Assembly (NCBI GenBank): GCA_000310025.1 | Contig: FN648970.1 | Location: 143,430-206,583, forward strand | Source: Ectocarpus siliculosus | Lineage: Eukaryota > Sar > Phaeophyceae > Ectocarpales > Ectocarpaceae | DNA: 63,154 nt | Direction: 5' to 3' | Part shown: one piece after another, positions 11,880 to 22,893 of the stretch | Layout of the letters: every line of letters starts with the position of its first letter | Numbering within the stretch: position 1 is the first letter of the stretch | Program-made: the position numbers and the translations under genes | The notes under the pieces: generated by a model | What the model saw: the letters and a program-made list of their open reading frames with translations, nothing else | The model's database searches: none | What the model was told of the DNA's origin: nothing

Positions 11880-12720
11880 GTAGGTTAAAATGGCAGGTAG
11901 GCCGTATGTTGTACGATGTGGGAGAGGAGAGATTGCCGAGAGAAGCCTGGGAGGCGAAGTGGACAAACAAGAAAAATGGAGGTACCAACCCGGAGGGAGT
12001 GGATTAAGGTTGTAGACGGCGTAGGAAGAGTTCAAAATCGATTAGGTTGGTACATTGGAAACGAACGGTGTAGATCTAGAGGGGTTCGAGAACAAGAAAT
12101 CTGCTTCTTTCGCCGAGAGAGAACACCATATAACAAAAGGATCCAAGGATAAGGAGGGTCTCCATGTGTACGGATGTTGAAAGAAGGTATAGGTACCTAC
12201 TACATGGACCAATGGATGCAGGGAGAAAGCCGAAGGTCAAATTTTGGAGTGGGGAAAACGGCCTTCGAGAACATTGACGAAGATTCAGGAAGGTAGACGA
12301 TGAAGACGAGTTCAATGTGAATGCGACTCCGAGAGTGAAGACCGGGTTCATGTCGTTGCGAAACGTCCGTGTTGGGCGACAAGGACAGAGAAATGTACAT
12401 GACTGAGTTGGACATGTAGAAGAAAAGGTACAGGGAGGTGTTTGAGGCATGGAATAGCCAGGCGAAAACGGTGGTAGCTGTACAGGAAGTGGGTTGAAAA
12501 GGCGGGAAGTGATATCGATATAGGGTAGATCGGCTAGGGAGAACATGGTTTGGCCACGTTTGACAAAGTACTTCGAAGTGGGAAGGAACGATTGGCATCA
12601 GTGATCCTGTTGGAACATGGATGCGTCCTCTCGAAGACGTTGGTCAATTGTCCTACCGCTAAGGCATGCGAAACATGAGAGAGAGTACGTTCCCCCCCTC
12701 CGCGCGTACAAGAATTCATC
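11880..12720 (+). pseudogene. Remnant of a non-LTR retrotransposon 3' end, unit 2
   Basis: A diverged tandem copy of unit 1. The order is the same: GAGGCGAAGTGGACAAACAA, then CCAATGGATGCAGGGAGAAA, then a knuckle with lost residues (12,300-12,370), then CGTCCTCTCGAAGACGTTGG and CGCTAAGGCATGCG. The same 3' block recurs inverted at 50,085-50,200 and 53,830-53,945. Confidence 0.6.
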
Positions 12721-13019
12721 ACGAGGTCCTCTCTCTCCCCCCCCCCCCGCCTCGAATCAGAAACTAACTGCTGTTTGGGTCACCCCCAGCCTCCTGAGTT
12801 CTTATCTTGCAGCCGCCGCGTTTTGGGGCTCCGTTCTTATCTCTATGCGCATTGGTACACCGGGCGGGTTCTTGTTCTTAATACAACGTCGGAACTGAGC
12901 ATATGTTCTTATGGCCAAGTTCTTAGATTTTGGATTGTTTGAGGCTCAAGTTCTTAACTGCTAAGTTCTTTAGTGGTGGCGCGTTCTGTAATCGAGCTAT
13001 GCATGCAATTTTTTGCTCT

Positions 13020-13200
13020 GGTTCACTTTTGCCTCCACCCGAGAATCCCACTGCTGTATCTCGACCGACAAGACTCCAATCGATAAACCAGCACTGGCAG
13101 AAGTGCGTGGAAGATGCCGTGACAGCACAACTAAGTCGACACTCGTACAACTTCCATGTACAGTCGGCGTCTGGTCCATACTGCTGCTGTAGAAATACAA
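13020..13200 (+). repeat. Dispersed repeat 'H', partial copy 4
   Basis: Shares CCCGAGAATCCCACTGCTGT, GACTCCAATCGATAAACCAG, GTGGAAGATGCCGTGACAGC and CAGTCGGCGTCTGGTCCATA with the other copies. Confidence 0.65.
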
Positions 13201-14122
13201 AAATCGAGCCTTTTTTTTTTTTTTTCCTTAATTGACAGTTCGGAACCAAAAAAAAACTGAAATAGGGTGTTTGCGAAATTGTCTCCCATTTCAGTCTTGG
13301 AAGTTTGAAGGAATTCCGGCCCAAGATTGAATTTTGGTTTCAAAAATAGCTTGCGAAGACCGGAGCGCAATATTTCAGTCTTGAACATGCGGAAATTTCC
13401 TAGAACGTTGCGTTCAATACGACGGAGCCCCTTTGCCGGCGGCGGCAGACAGATGGTTGAGCCGACTCGGAACACCAAACATATTTCCGAGCTTCCGCTT
13501 TCACCCCAACAAGGCTACTACTACTCCACTATCACTGCACCCTCACCCACCCCCAGTCATGGAGAATACTGATGGAGCAACGTACTAATTCATGAACAGG
13601 CGGTTGGCCCAGTTCAGTTACCGGGAGTGCATGGGAAGCGTAGCGCCGCAAAAAGCGGAGGCATGCATGTATGTGTGTACGTACCCCTTCAGCACGCGAA
13701 CAAGTTGTGATACATATCGCAGTCAGTCGTCGACGGAGTCGATAGTTTCCTGTCAAACAAATCACCACAGCACGGTCCACAGGACGCACGCGCTGCAGCT
13801 CCTCACGCCCCCACGCCGCTTGAAGCATCCCCATCTCCATCACCTCCGCCTCCACCACCTGTGCCGCACTCCTGAGATCTATGCCGCCCGCCTCACCGCC
13901 TCACCCTCCTCACGCCGCGGTTTGATGTGTCACTTATTATGAGCATGCATGTAGAGCGGCATGCTTCTGTCCACGCATAAACATTTGAGATGAAGCAAAA
14001 GTTGCACCATGTCGGCAGCATGCAATGCGCACCGGGTGTGCGGTGCAGCGACGTTTGTCTGACCGTCTGCGGTCTGGCGGCACTGCTGCTGTTTGTAGTT
14101 GGTTCGCCATGCATGGTGTCGT
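13201..14122. other. No supportable feature
   Basis: Contains a T run at 13,210 and AT/GC patches. Open frames are short and overlapping on both strands, with no recognised domain. Confidence 0.5.
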
Positions 14123-14621
14123 CTACGGCGGCCAAGGTGTGTGTGTTTGGGCAGCTCCACGGGATGGTGCGGCGGTGTCGGGAGGACGTCGGGAGTATCT
14201 CGGGGTGTGTAGGCCAATCAAAATTGTTCCTTCAAAGACCAAAATGAGCAAGACTGAATTCAAGCTTTCCTGCGGTCTTTGGGGGCAATTCCATAAAGCA
14301 AAACCAGGCGCCAGCGGCGCCAGTGGCATTAGAAGGTGTGTGTGGGTGAACTGCGGCAGCGGGATTTCACCCAACTGCATCCCCCCCGGTATCCCCCCAC
14401 CCCCGGCCTTCGCCTGCTCCTCCAGCGCCCTCGCGGTTACCGTTGCGGTCCACTCCTCCAGGTCCGTGTTGAATGCCCGCGTGAATGCCTCGCGGAACCG
14501 CCACCCCCGTGTCAATAGCCCATTCGCCGCGCAGTAGCGGCGAACTGTTGTCGCCATGCCGGCCAGGTGCGCCGTTAGCCCAGAAGTCCTAAACCGGGCT
14601 TCGCGGTCATCAGGGTCCACN
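14123..14621 (-). CDS. Unrecognised open frame running into the assembly gap
   Basis: An open minus-strand frame runs from the N gap down to 14,123. Its first 85 or so codons look like real coding sequence: AHLAGMATTVRRYCAANGLL, then RFREAFTRAFNTDLEEWTAT and a helical ARALEEQAKAGGGG, with mixed codon use and few low-complexity runs. From about 14,340 downward the composition is less convincing and may be intron or 3' flank. I do not recognise the family. It could be an exon of a host gene, or part of a mobile element cut by the gap. The start is not visible because it would lie in the gap or beyond. Confidence 0.35.
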
Positions 14622-14781
14622 NNNNNNNNNNNNNNNNNNNNNNNNNNNNNNNNNNNNNNNNNNNNNNNNNNNNNNNNNNNNNNNNNNNNNNNNNNNNNNN
14701 NNNNNNNNNNNNNNNNNNNNNNNNNNNNNNNNNNNNNNNNNNNNNNNNNNNNNNNNNNNNNNNNNNNNNNNNNNNNNNNNN
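14622..14781. other. Assembly gap (160 N)
   Basis: A run of unknown bases joins two contigs. The right flank begins with a C-rich homopolymer stretch, as often found where reads fail. The order of the two contigs is questionable because the SulP gene would read through if the right-hand contig preceded the left-hand one. Confidence 0.99.
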
Positions 14782-15212
14782 TCCCCCCCCCCTCCCCCCG
14801 CCCCCCTACCATACGAACTCCCGCCGTGCGCGTGGGAATCGTTGCGGTGGCCTTGTGGGGACGGGACATGCTGCGTACGTGACGAACCCCGGCGACTGAC
14901 GTAAGCCGACTGGTCGCGCCTAACTGCCATTGGTGAATTGGAGCGCGTCTGCCTAGTTCTTGCGTGGCGCGCTCTCCCCCCTGCATGCACGGACGGCGAT
15001 AGGCGTGACTCAATCCTCAAAGTCCCCCTGCCTTCTACGCTGGTCACCCGTCGCTCACCCTGGCTCAACGACCTCCTCCTCTCACCTCCGCCCCTCTGCG
15101 GCGAGCCCCCGTCCTCTCCGCTTCCTTGGCCCCGCCATCCGCCTTGCTCTTCCTCCTCCTCGTCGCGGCGCCGCATCGGTGTCAACGTCCCAAGCCTTAC
15201 CGTATTCGGCAT
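14782..15212 (-). CDS. Low-complexity open frame on the right flank of the gap
   Basis: A 143-codon stretch opens with ATG at 15,212 on the minus strand and runs unbroken into the gap. It is rich in Arg, Gly, Glu and Ser, starting MPNTVRLGTLTPMRRRDEEE. Composition alone keeps it open, since the other strand is CT-rich. It may be chance, or the N-terminal disordered region of a gene that continues across the gap. No domain is recognised. Confidence 0.15.
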
Positions 15213-15658
15213 GGGACCCCGCGCTCGGCAGCAGGATCCCGGCCCCCGCGCTCAAGCGCCGGGTCGGCCGACAAATGAACCGACGATGCTCTTGCTCTCT
15301 TTCTCTGTCTGTCTCCTCCCTTCCGTACGCTCGCTTCCTTCTTCTTCCTCCTCTGTCTCTCTTCTACTCCTCCTCCTCTTGTTTGTTTGTTGTCTTGCTC
15401 TTTCGTTCAGATGTTTCTTCTGTTGTGGGCAAGGCGCATCTCTTTCTTTTCTTTTCTTTCCGGTACACATGCCTACCTATCTATCAATTATCTCTTACCT
15501 ACGGTGCCCCCTTTGATCTTTCTAACCGTTCTGCCAAAACACCAGGTTGTACAACACAACCTTCTACATTGAATTCCTAAAGATCCATTGGTCTTCGGCG
15601 CTCGGGGGGATCAAAAAGACCAAGATGAAACTGAAATTTCAACTTCGCAAACACCGTA
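15213..15658. other. CT-rich stretch without a gene
   Basis: Dominated by CTT/CTC runs on the plus strand. The frames left open by this composition have no recognisable domain. Confidence 0.5.
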
Positions 15659-16630
15659 ATAAGGAAATATATTTTGAGTTAAGCCATCGTTCTGAGGATC
15701 GTTCCTGACAGTCTCGCCAGAACCCAAGATAAGGGAAAAATAATCAGATTTAACAGCGGAGGGAGGCTGGTTTTGTGGAAAATTTTGCCAACTTTTCGAT
15801 TTAGCAGCTTTCTTTGAAATAACATATCAGGCACCACACACAACACATCATCAGGCGCCACCCACACGCACACACACAGTCTGCAAGAGCATGTCCAGCG
15901 GCCGCCCACATAAAACCCAGCGCCCAGCGCAAATGCCCTGGAGTTGGCGCGCCACCAACACAGAAAGGGGGAGGCTGCACGGTCAGAAAACCAAGTTGGG
16001 GTTGGTTGTTGCGCGGCTTTAGGTCAGCAACACGCGCCCGTCACACACAGAGGTTGAGGCAAGGGGGAGAAAGAGCGCCGGAACGAACCGCAGCAACCGA
16101 CGACGTAGAGGAGGTGGCAGCACCGCCAGCAAAGGGCAGAGAGGAGGAAGAGCACGCTGCTGTTGCCTTCTGGTGACGCGCCGCAAGAAAGAGTATTCTC
16201 TGCTTCTACTTGAGAGAGCGTGTTTGACTTCGATGTGCCCCCGCCCCAAAAAAATCACCCTCTACCCAACGCTTGAAATGCGATACACAGCACTTCGTAC
16301 AGGGCTGCCGGGCATTATGTGTACTTCCTGTCGCTGTTCTGGTGCGGGTTCGTGTGCTGTAACACAGACACGCATGCACGCACATTCAACAGCAGTGGGA
16401 GCGCTGTGCCCGCTGTGATCAGGGTGCAGCTGTCACGAAGTGCACCACAAAAAGCAGCAGTACCTGCGAACAGGGGAAGTTGGTTGGGTGACTGTCGTCC
16501 CACAGCCAATCACATGAAGCCGCCTTAAATCGAAAAATATTCGCCTGCAGGAAGTTTCCAGGAAACTTTCTTATCTCAAAATCTGTTTCCTTATCTCAGC
16601 AAATTTGGAGCCCCAGTCCGAAACTGTGAA
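15659..16630 (+). repeat. ~950-bp dispersed repeat 'K', copy 1
   Basis: Matches 54,935-55,915 in inverted orientation along its whole length. Shared blocks include GATCGTTCCTGACAGTCTCG, GGAGGGAGGCT, GTGCACCACAAAAAGCAG, CCAATCACATGAAGCCGCC and TTGGAGCCCCAG. No transposase or coding domain is seen and no clear TIR. Confidence 0.75.
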
Positions 16631-18000
16631 ATAATAACAAGAAATGTATCACGTCACGACGACCATCCTGTGATTATTATGTCGGAGGCCTTAGACGCAA
16701 GAGTTCAACCCTAAAAGCAAGACGTTTTTTTTCGGTGCATCACTCCGCGGTGGCCTTGAGACTTTTGTTTTCGCCGGCTGTTGCCCGCTGCAGCGGGCCA
16801 GTCTCATGATCACATTGCCCCTGTCGCGAGATCGACACTCCAAATGCGAGAAGAGTTACAGCACGGTGAATGCACGCCACCACTATTACTTCAGTCATTG
16901 AGCTAGACGTTGCGGTGCGGTACATGGGTTTTAATTTGGTTTAAATGGGGTTTAAACATTTTTTTCGGTCGTCTTCGCCGACGTGGGCGTGCCACTCTCA
17001 CGATCACAGCGCCCCTGTCGCGAGCTCTAGACTCCAAGGGCGAGCCGAGTTACAGCACCGTGAAGTACGACTAAATCTCCTGCATCCGGGGGCGGGCGTC
17101 TTCGGCAGGGACTGTCATCTCAAATAATCGCGAAGCTCATTGGACGAGATTTTGGAGAACGTCAACTCATAAACCATGACCGACCGACCACCACGCACGT
17201 TGTTGTTACATGTAGCACCGACGGCGGATTTTACTGTGATTGTCGCTTGGTGTCAACTAGATATCGACAGAGTGCTGTCGTCACCTTCTCTAGCTTAAGC
17301 AACGCTAACTGAAGTAATTACTTCGAAGTCCCGACGTGCATCGTGTATCTTGACGCACGTGCACACGGCAACGTTACATGCCTGAAATACACACACACCC
17401 GCCAAGTGGCAAGTACAGGTCTACTACTGCTGCTATAGGAAGGAATTGAACAGGGTTAGTTAATTTTATTATTGTGGTACGCCAAGGCTGGCTTGTGCTT
17501 TGAGCGAGTGTTCACACGTTGATGATAGTAGATCTTTAGGACTAAATAACGCGTTCTGATTGGTCGGGTTCTCGAACAACATGCATGCATGCACATCTCA
17601 CGGAAAACTGCAAGTTTGTTCGTCTTCTGTAATACTGCTGTCAACGACGCTGTACAGCAGTATTGAAGATGCTGCCGTAGCCTATACACCAATGGGGCGG
17701 GAGGGGGGCAGGAGACGGACGAGCGGCGAGGGAAGAAAGCAAACGAGAAGAGACGGACCGAGTGGCACGACACGTGCCGGATTGAATTTCTTTTCGCCAA
17801 TTCCCCCCCCCCCCAACGCTGCACCATTGCACCAACCCCCCAGTAGTAGTGATTTCGTACCATTACAATGTATCGCTGGTTGGTGGCCATGTTTGCGTGT
17901 TTGCTTGTTGGTTAGTGGTCTCTCCACCGTGTGCCTTGTTCTGCCTCATACTTCCTGTTATTTTCGGCCTGTGGTCCCTCTTTGTTCTCGCCCTTTTTCA
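16631..18000. other. Gene-poor stretch with one local duplication
   Basis: Blocks at about 16,790-16,885 and 16,985-17,075 are similar (CCCCTGTCGCGAG, GAGTTACAGCAC), a diverged tandem duplication of about 190 bp spacing. Nothing else is supportable; 17,700-17,830 is purine-rich with a C run. Confidence 0.5.
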
Positions 18001-18520
18001 TTTTATTTTCATTTATTTTCATTTTTATTTTTTTATTTATTTTTTTTCTTAATATGACACAACGAAACCATCTCTATCATAGAAAAGAGTCTGAGACAGA
18101 TTAGCAATGGATTCATAGCGTCAGAAAGTACCTGTATGTCTAGGATTTCCCAGACAGCATATAGGGACATCTCCCCTGCGGGTAACAGGCTCAACAAGAC
18201 AGTTTGGTAGCTGTCTTGTGTGTCTCATATATGTTATGTTGGGAAGGTGCAGATGATATGTGTTAGGTACTGGTCGGGCGTTTTGTGTGTGACACCCTTT
18301 TAATCTCCTTACGGTTTCCATTTTTATTTTTTTCTCCTTTTTTTTTTTTTTTCACTTGTTTCTCTCTTTTTTCTCTCTTTTTCTGTGCCAGATGGCCTTG
18401 TCTCTGCTTGCGTTGTGAAGTACCAAGATTGAACCAAGGGAGTGTACCTCTTTCTCTCCGGCCCATGATAGATAGTGACTGCTAATCTCCGTTGATACCC
18501 CGCATAGCGCGAAGAGGGAG
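18000..18520 (-). mobile_element. Second SINE-like family ('SINE-II'), copy 1
   Basis: On the minus strand a possible B box, GGTTCAATCTT, lies near 18,435, then purine runs, then the conserved 3' domain at 18,050-18,118 (GCTAATCTGTCTCAGACTC, TAGAGATGGTTTCGTTGTG), then a long A-rich tail. The 3' domain recurs at 42,388-42,460 and 56,432-56,510, each followed by an A-rich tail. Confidence 0.55.
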
Positions 18521-18531
18521 CGGAGGATCCC

Positions 18532-18731
18532 AGAATATCTGTCGTTGATTTCTACTGACTTGCGGACCCCTCGGGGCCAGTTTATTTGAGTGTACCTTTT
18601 TAGGGTAAGTTAATCTGTGACCACGGGAATCGACCGCGTCGAGTGTTGGATCAGTACGGACATACGAAGGTACTGGGTAGAGAGAGATCGGAACGGTTTT
18701 TAATGTGAAGACAACAACAACAACAACAACA
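18532..18731 (+). mobile_element. AAC-tailed retroposon 'G', copy 1
   Basis: About 200 bp, closely matched by 43,978-44,184: AATATCTGTCGTTGATTT, CTTGCGGACC, TGTGACCACGGGAATCGACC and GGTACTGGGTAGAGAGAGAT. Both end in TTTTTAATG(T/C)GAAGACAAC followed by (AAC)n. A simple-repeat tail is typical of retroposons mobilised by a LINE. No coding capacity. Confidence 0.75.
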
Positions 18732-18734
18732 CTC

Positions 18735-19525
18735 TTCTACCGTATACAGGTGAACGGTAGAGAGTTTACGTACGTTTGTTGTGTGCCACTACATTGTGTG
18801 ACACTACAAGACTACAAGTATACAAAATACCCCTGCCTGTCTTTCACAAGTGAACGGTAGATATGCACAAATACATCAAGTTTTAATCGTCATACCACTA
18901 TGTATGCACATTTTCGTGGATACCCACAAGCATTTAGTCTACTAGTGGAATATTTCCTGGAAGTTAGTCACAAGTTATTTGGTATAGAGCGTAAAAGCGT
19001 GAACTTGTTATTGTACGCCACAGCTTTTTTATCGAGAATAATTTCGCTTGCGCTTGAAGTTTTCGAACATCACATGCATTGCATGCACATCGTGAACTGC
19101 AAGTTTTTTTTTGTCTTCTTCTGTAATACCGCCAACGACATGCTGTGGTTTCAAGGTGCTCCTGCAACCTCTACACTACAGTACCATATACAGGTGAGCG
19201 TCTTTTCCAGCTTCGTGCCCTTAGTATGCTGCGCACAGTCTTCACCCACCATCCTTTCCTTTTAGCGTAATACTGAGCTAAGGCGAGGGCGCCTGGCACC
19301 CGAGCCTGGAGACCTTGTATAGATAACATGATATCTGCGTCAACTTGGCTGCGCGGCGTATATTTTTATAATCTCTGCAGATGTTCCAAAAACACGAAAC
19401 GGAAAGCGTTGCCGACACGGTCACTATCACCTGGCTTGCTTGGACATGCCGATTCGGGCAATCAGCCCACCACACGTGCTTTAAAGTTCACCACAAACAG
19501 ACGTTTGTATTATTTTACACGGCAT
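18735..19525. other. No supportable feature
   Basis: AT-rich sequence with short open frames only. The largest, about 121 codons from 18,900, has no recognised domain and poor coding character. Confidence 0.5.
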
Positions 19526-19527
19526 AT

Positions 19528-19662
19528 GGAAGGCAACGTACCGCAGGAGGGGAGGGTAGAGAAGGGCCCTTCTGTGTGACCACGGGTTGGAGTAAAACGG
19601 CACTAACTAGTTAGTGCTGTGAGCGCTGATTTGACGTGAAGACAGAAGAAAACAAAATGGTA
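19528..19662 (+). mobile_element. tRNA-derived SINE, copy 2 (5'-truncated)
   Basis: Contains only the 3' half of the family: ACCGCAGGAGGGGAGGGTAG, ACCACGGGTTGGAGTAAAAC, then GTGCTGTGAGCGCTGATTTG, GTGAAGACA and an A-rich tail. It shows the intact sequence CACTAACTAGTTAGTGC at the site disrupted in copy 1. Confidence 0.85.
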
Positions 19663-20029
19663 CGCAGTGTTGCAAATACAGTAGTCAAAGTGCCTGTGTC
19701 TCTCGTTAGCTCTCGACCTCCCCTTTGTAAGAGGGTACCCTACTACAGAGTGCCCCGATATAAGAAGGTACCCTCCTATACCCGCTTTAGAGGGGGGCTC
19801 CGATATAAGAGTGTCGAGGGCCTTTGGAACACCACCCTCTTACAACGGAGCCACGACTACTCTGTTCTGTATGTCTGACGCCGATTGGCGGCGTCTTTTG
19901 CGCTGTCATTTCGTCATTTCACATATATATAATCGCCCCGTCCAGCGGTCCCCAACAACCAACAACGTCATTTTCAACCAACGAAGACGAACTTTACCTT
20001 TTCTGGATTAAATAGATAGGCCTTTTGTT

Positions 20030-21130
20030 AATACGCAACGGAAAATTCACGCATTTTTTCACGGAACGGTGAAAAGCAGAATCGATTATTTTTCGCTTGT
20101 TCTATTATTCGTGATGTCATCGCAAAAAGTACGTTTCCTTCCCTGAATACGCGCTTTGCTCGGCACACAACAGGTTGACTTGGTTTTGCTCACTTTAGAG
20201 CAGCGGTAAAAGCGCAATGAGCAGCACCCGACACAAATGACAGCACACTTAGAAATATCCCGTCCACCCGGCCTGCTGTTTTCAGTTTTCAGCAACAACA
20301 TCGCAGGGCAGAGTGTCGCAACCTGGGTGTTGCTTCCGGTTTCTTCAGTTTGCCGGCTCATTTTTCGACTCCCTTCTTTGACCACCGCCTGCCCAAAGGT
20401 AGACGAGCTCAACAATCATGGGGCGGCAGCGGGGCCGACGGCCAGCATTATATAGATGGCCAATCCGAAAGGATTAGCGTGTCGGAGGCCCTGTTGCTCT
20501 ACTGCTGCGTGGTGCTGTGGATTGATGTTGATGTGTCCGACCAAAAACAGATCATCTCGCCGCATTTTTCCCAACGGCATTTTGGTGAGGCACACGTCTC
20601 TCACACACCTTATTGAGCAGCATCCAAGCCCCCAATACCCACGAAGCAGCACGGCGCCGGGAGTGAGTATCATTTAGACAGCCGAACCGAAGGAATCAGC
20701 GCGTTGGATGTCTTGTTGCTGCTGCTGTACTCGTTCTACTGTTTCCGTGTTTGCTATGTGTGATTGAAAAAAATTCTCCAGCACCCCAACCAACAGCAGC
20801 AAGCAGTTGAAGACGATAGCACCACGCAATGTCTCGTTTTGGACCAAGAACGGATTGAACGCGGCTTCTGCCGCTTGTCCGTCTCCACAACAAACTTGGA
20901 CGTGAGTCTAGCAGGTCTTGCGGGGGTTCTCAGTGATGTTACAGCGCCCGCGGTGCGCCTGCCCGACCCTGCCGGACCCTTGTGTCAAATTCCCCGGATC
21001 CGTGAAAACAGCAAGCCCCCGAAAAAAACTGCTCGCTACTTTAACGGATCGGGAGAAAAACGCCTCCATACATTTGCAAGAAAGCACGCTTCCGTGAAAT
21101 TTTTCGTTTTTTATTGGTCGTTAAAATGAT
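20030..21130 (+). repeat. 1.1-kb dispersed repeat 'F', copy 1 (uninterrupted)
   Basis: Serves as reference for the split inverted copy at 25.3-37.0 kb. Shared blocks include AACAGGTTGACTTGGTTT, CTTCTTTGACCACC, CTGTTGCTCTACTGCTG, GGTGCGCCTGCCCGA and CGCCTCCATACATTTG. Both ends carry TTTCACGGAA in inverted orientation, which may be part of short TIRs. No transposase is seen. Confidence 0.8.
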
Positions 21131-21189
21131 ACCCCTACTTACTGGTACACTTTTCGAGCGTTTAGTGCAACTGTTTGCGGCATTGAAAA

Positions 21190-21410
21190 ATGAGGCCACA
21201 ATTTTTCAAGCAGCGCTGGGGCGTTGGTACCCGCCGTCTCGTCGAGAGTTTTCCACATGTGCAATCGGTGGATTTGCAATCGGCGGATTTGCACATCCTC
21301 TTCGGTTGTGTGGAGTACTCGAAATCGTGTACTATCTTACGTCATGTCGCCTAGCTAGGTAAGTGCATGCGGGATCAGAAATGCACGCATTTGCCACCAA
21401 TTGCCAAATG
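21190..21410 (+). repeat. Dispersed repeat 'J', copy 2
   Basis: Counterpart of 5,150-5,370. Contains an extra tandem copy of the CAATCGGTGGATTTGC block. Confidence 0.5.
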
Positions 21411-21741
21411 CACGCATATGCAATTCGCGCAAACAAATACGCACCTGCCCAGAGGAGTTGTATATATCATGATGTTGTATTCTGGAAAAAAAGTCGATAT
21501 CAACTGACAACACCCATTTGCTGTCCTCATGGAAAACGCATCCAACACGCTAAACCGGCAGTACAGCAGAAAAAAAGTGGATTATCTATCGTCACCACCT
21601 CAATCACGCAAACGGGCTAACTCAATATATAGACTGCAAAGAGAGGGAGAAAGATCCCACATGTATCGGCGCTTCTTTCAACCTTTGGGCGTTGTGCCAA
21701 ACACTTTTTTTTTTTTTTTGTCTTAGGGTTAGCACTTCTAA

Positions 21742-22602
21742 GGGCCGGTCTTATTAACGAAGGAATCGGTTCTCGATTTCGAATTTGATTATAAGAATAC
21801 AAGAGTCGGATCTACCCAAATTTGGACAGAAATGACCTGTGTGTCTTAACGGGACATCTGCCAAATGGAAACGAATCTCTGCAGTCCACCACGAACAACC
21901 CGAGAGGTCCGCCGCTTGCCAACTGCCAGATTGCTGTTGTGACGTACTGCTGTGACGTGGCCACACCACATGGGGAGCTATCGCTCCCGAGAAGCACACA
22001 CCAAACGCGTACATGGCCTCTGTGCGGTACTGACACGATGTCTATGCATGTGACACTTTGAATCGACCCTCGTTCGACGGAAAGCCGCCAATTCGTCTGT
22101 GCATTTGAAGTTCGACAACCCACGGGAGATTGCCCCACAGACCAACACATACATCCCACACACGTTTTTGTTCGGGACCAGATGCTGGTGATGCTCCTGG
22201 TCACGCCCCCCGCCTTGCGAATAGGACATTCTTCCTCTATTGCTCTTGCGCAACAAGGTGCCCCACCGTGGGTGTGCCTGTGCGCACTCCGTGTTGGATT
22301 GGTGTCGCGGCTTGGTGTGGCGCCTTGCCACGGCACTACTTTCTTTGCGTCAGTGCGTCACTTGCCGTCGACTGGACCGCTAATGTTCGAAGTTGGTTTC
22401 GTTTCACCCAAATCGGGATCCGATTAAATCATTTTACCTTTTTTTTTATTCCCGATTTGGAGAGGGGGGATCCGATTATAAGTCCTAAAGATTCCACGGG
22501 TTCCAGAACTTTTAGCCAATCAACAAGAGAGTTCTTTGGATCTTGTGGTCTTATAATCAAATCGGGAAGTGAAATCGGGAATTCCTTCGTTAAGACCGGC
22601 CC
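21742..22602 (+). mobile_element. PIF/Harbinger-like MITE inside a SINE
   Basis: 861 bp with termini GGGCCGGTCTTA...ACGAAGGAAT on both ends in inverted orientation; the similarity extends inward about 60 bp, including GATTTGATTATAAGA. It is flanked by TAA on each side (21,739-21,741 and 22,603-22,605), the 3-bp target typical of PIF/Harbinger. It sits in the 3' end of an inverted SINE whose poly(A) lies left of the element at 21,705-21,719. No transposase, hence non-autonomous. Confidence 0.85.
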
Positions 22603-22893
22603 TAATCAGCGCTCACAGCATTAGTGCCGTTTACTCCAAAACCCGTGGTCACTCAATAGAGCCCCTCCCTACCCTCCCCTCCTGCGGTACTTTGCCTTCA
22701 ATTTTTAAGGCGAGAAGAGTTCAGCACTCTCTTCCCTCTGTGTACACACGAACTAGCGCTATCCACTAGGCCAGGAGCGGTAGCGAGAGAAGAACACACT
22801 TTGCGAGAAAATCTCGCTTATACGCCGGGATTCGAACCCCTGACCTGACCTCTAGAAGGTTTCGAGGTTACCAACTAGACCACCCGGGGCGAC
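22603..22893 (-). mobile_element. tRNA-derived SINE, copy 3 (inverted; split by MITE)
   Basis: Minus-strand copy. The B box appears as GGATTCGAACC at about 22,830 and the A box as CCAACTAGACCA. The 3' end GCGCTGATT is at 22,605; the tail was displaced to about 21,705-21,738 by the MITE. Confidence 0.9.
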
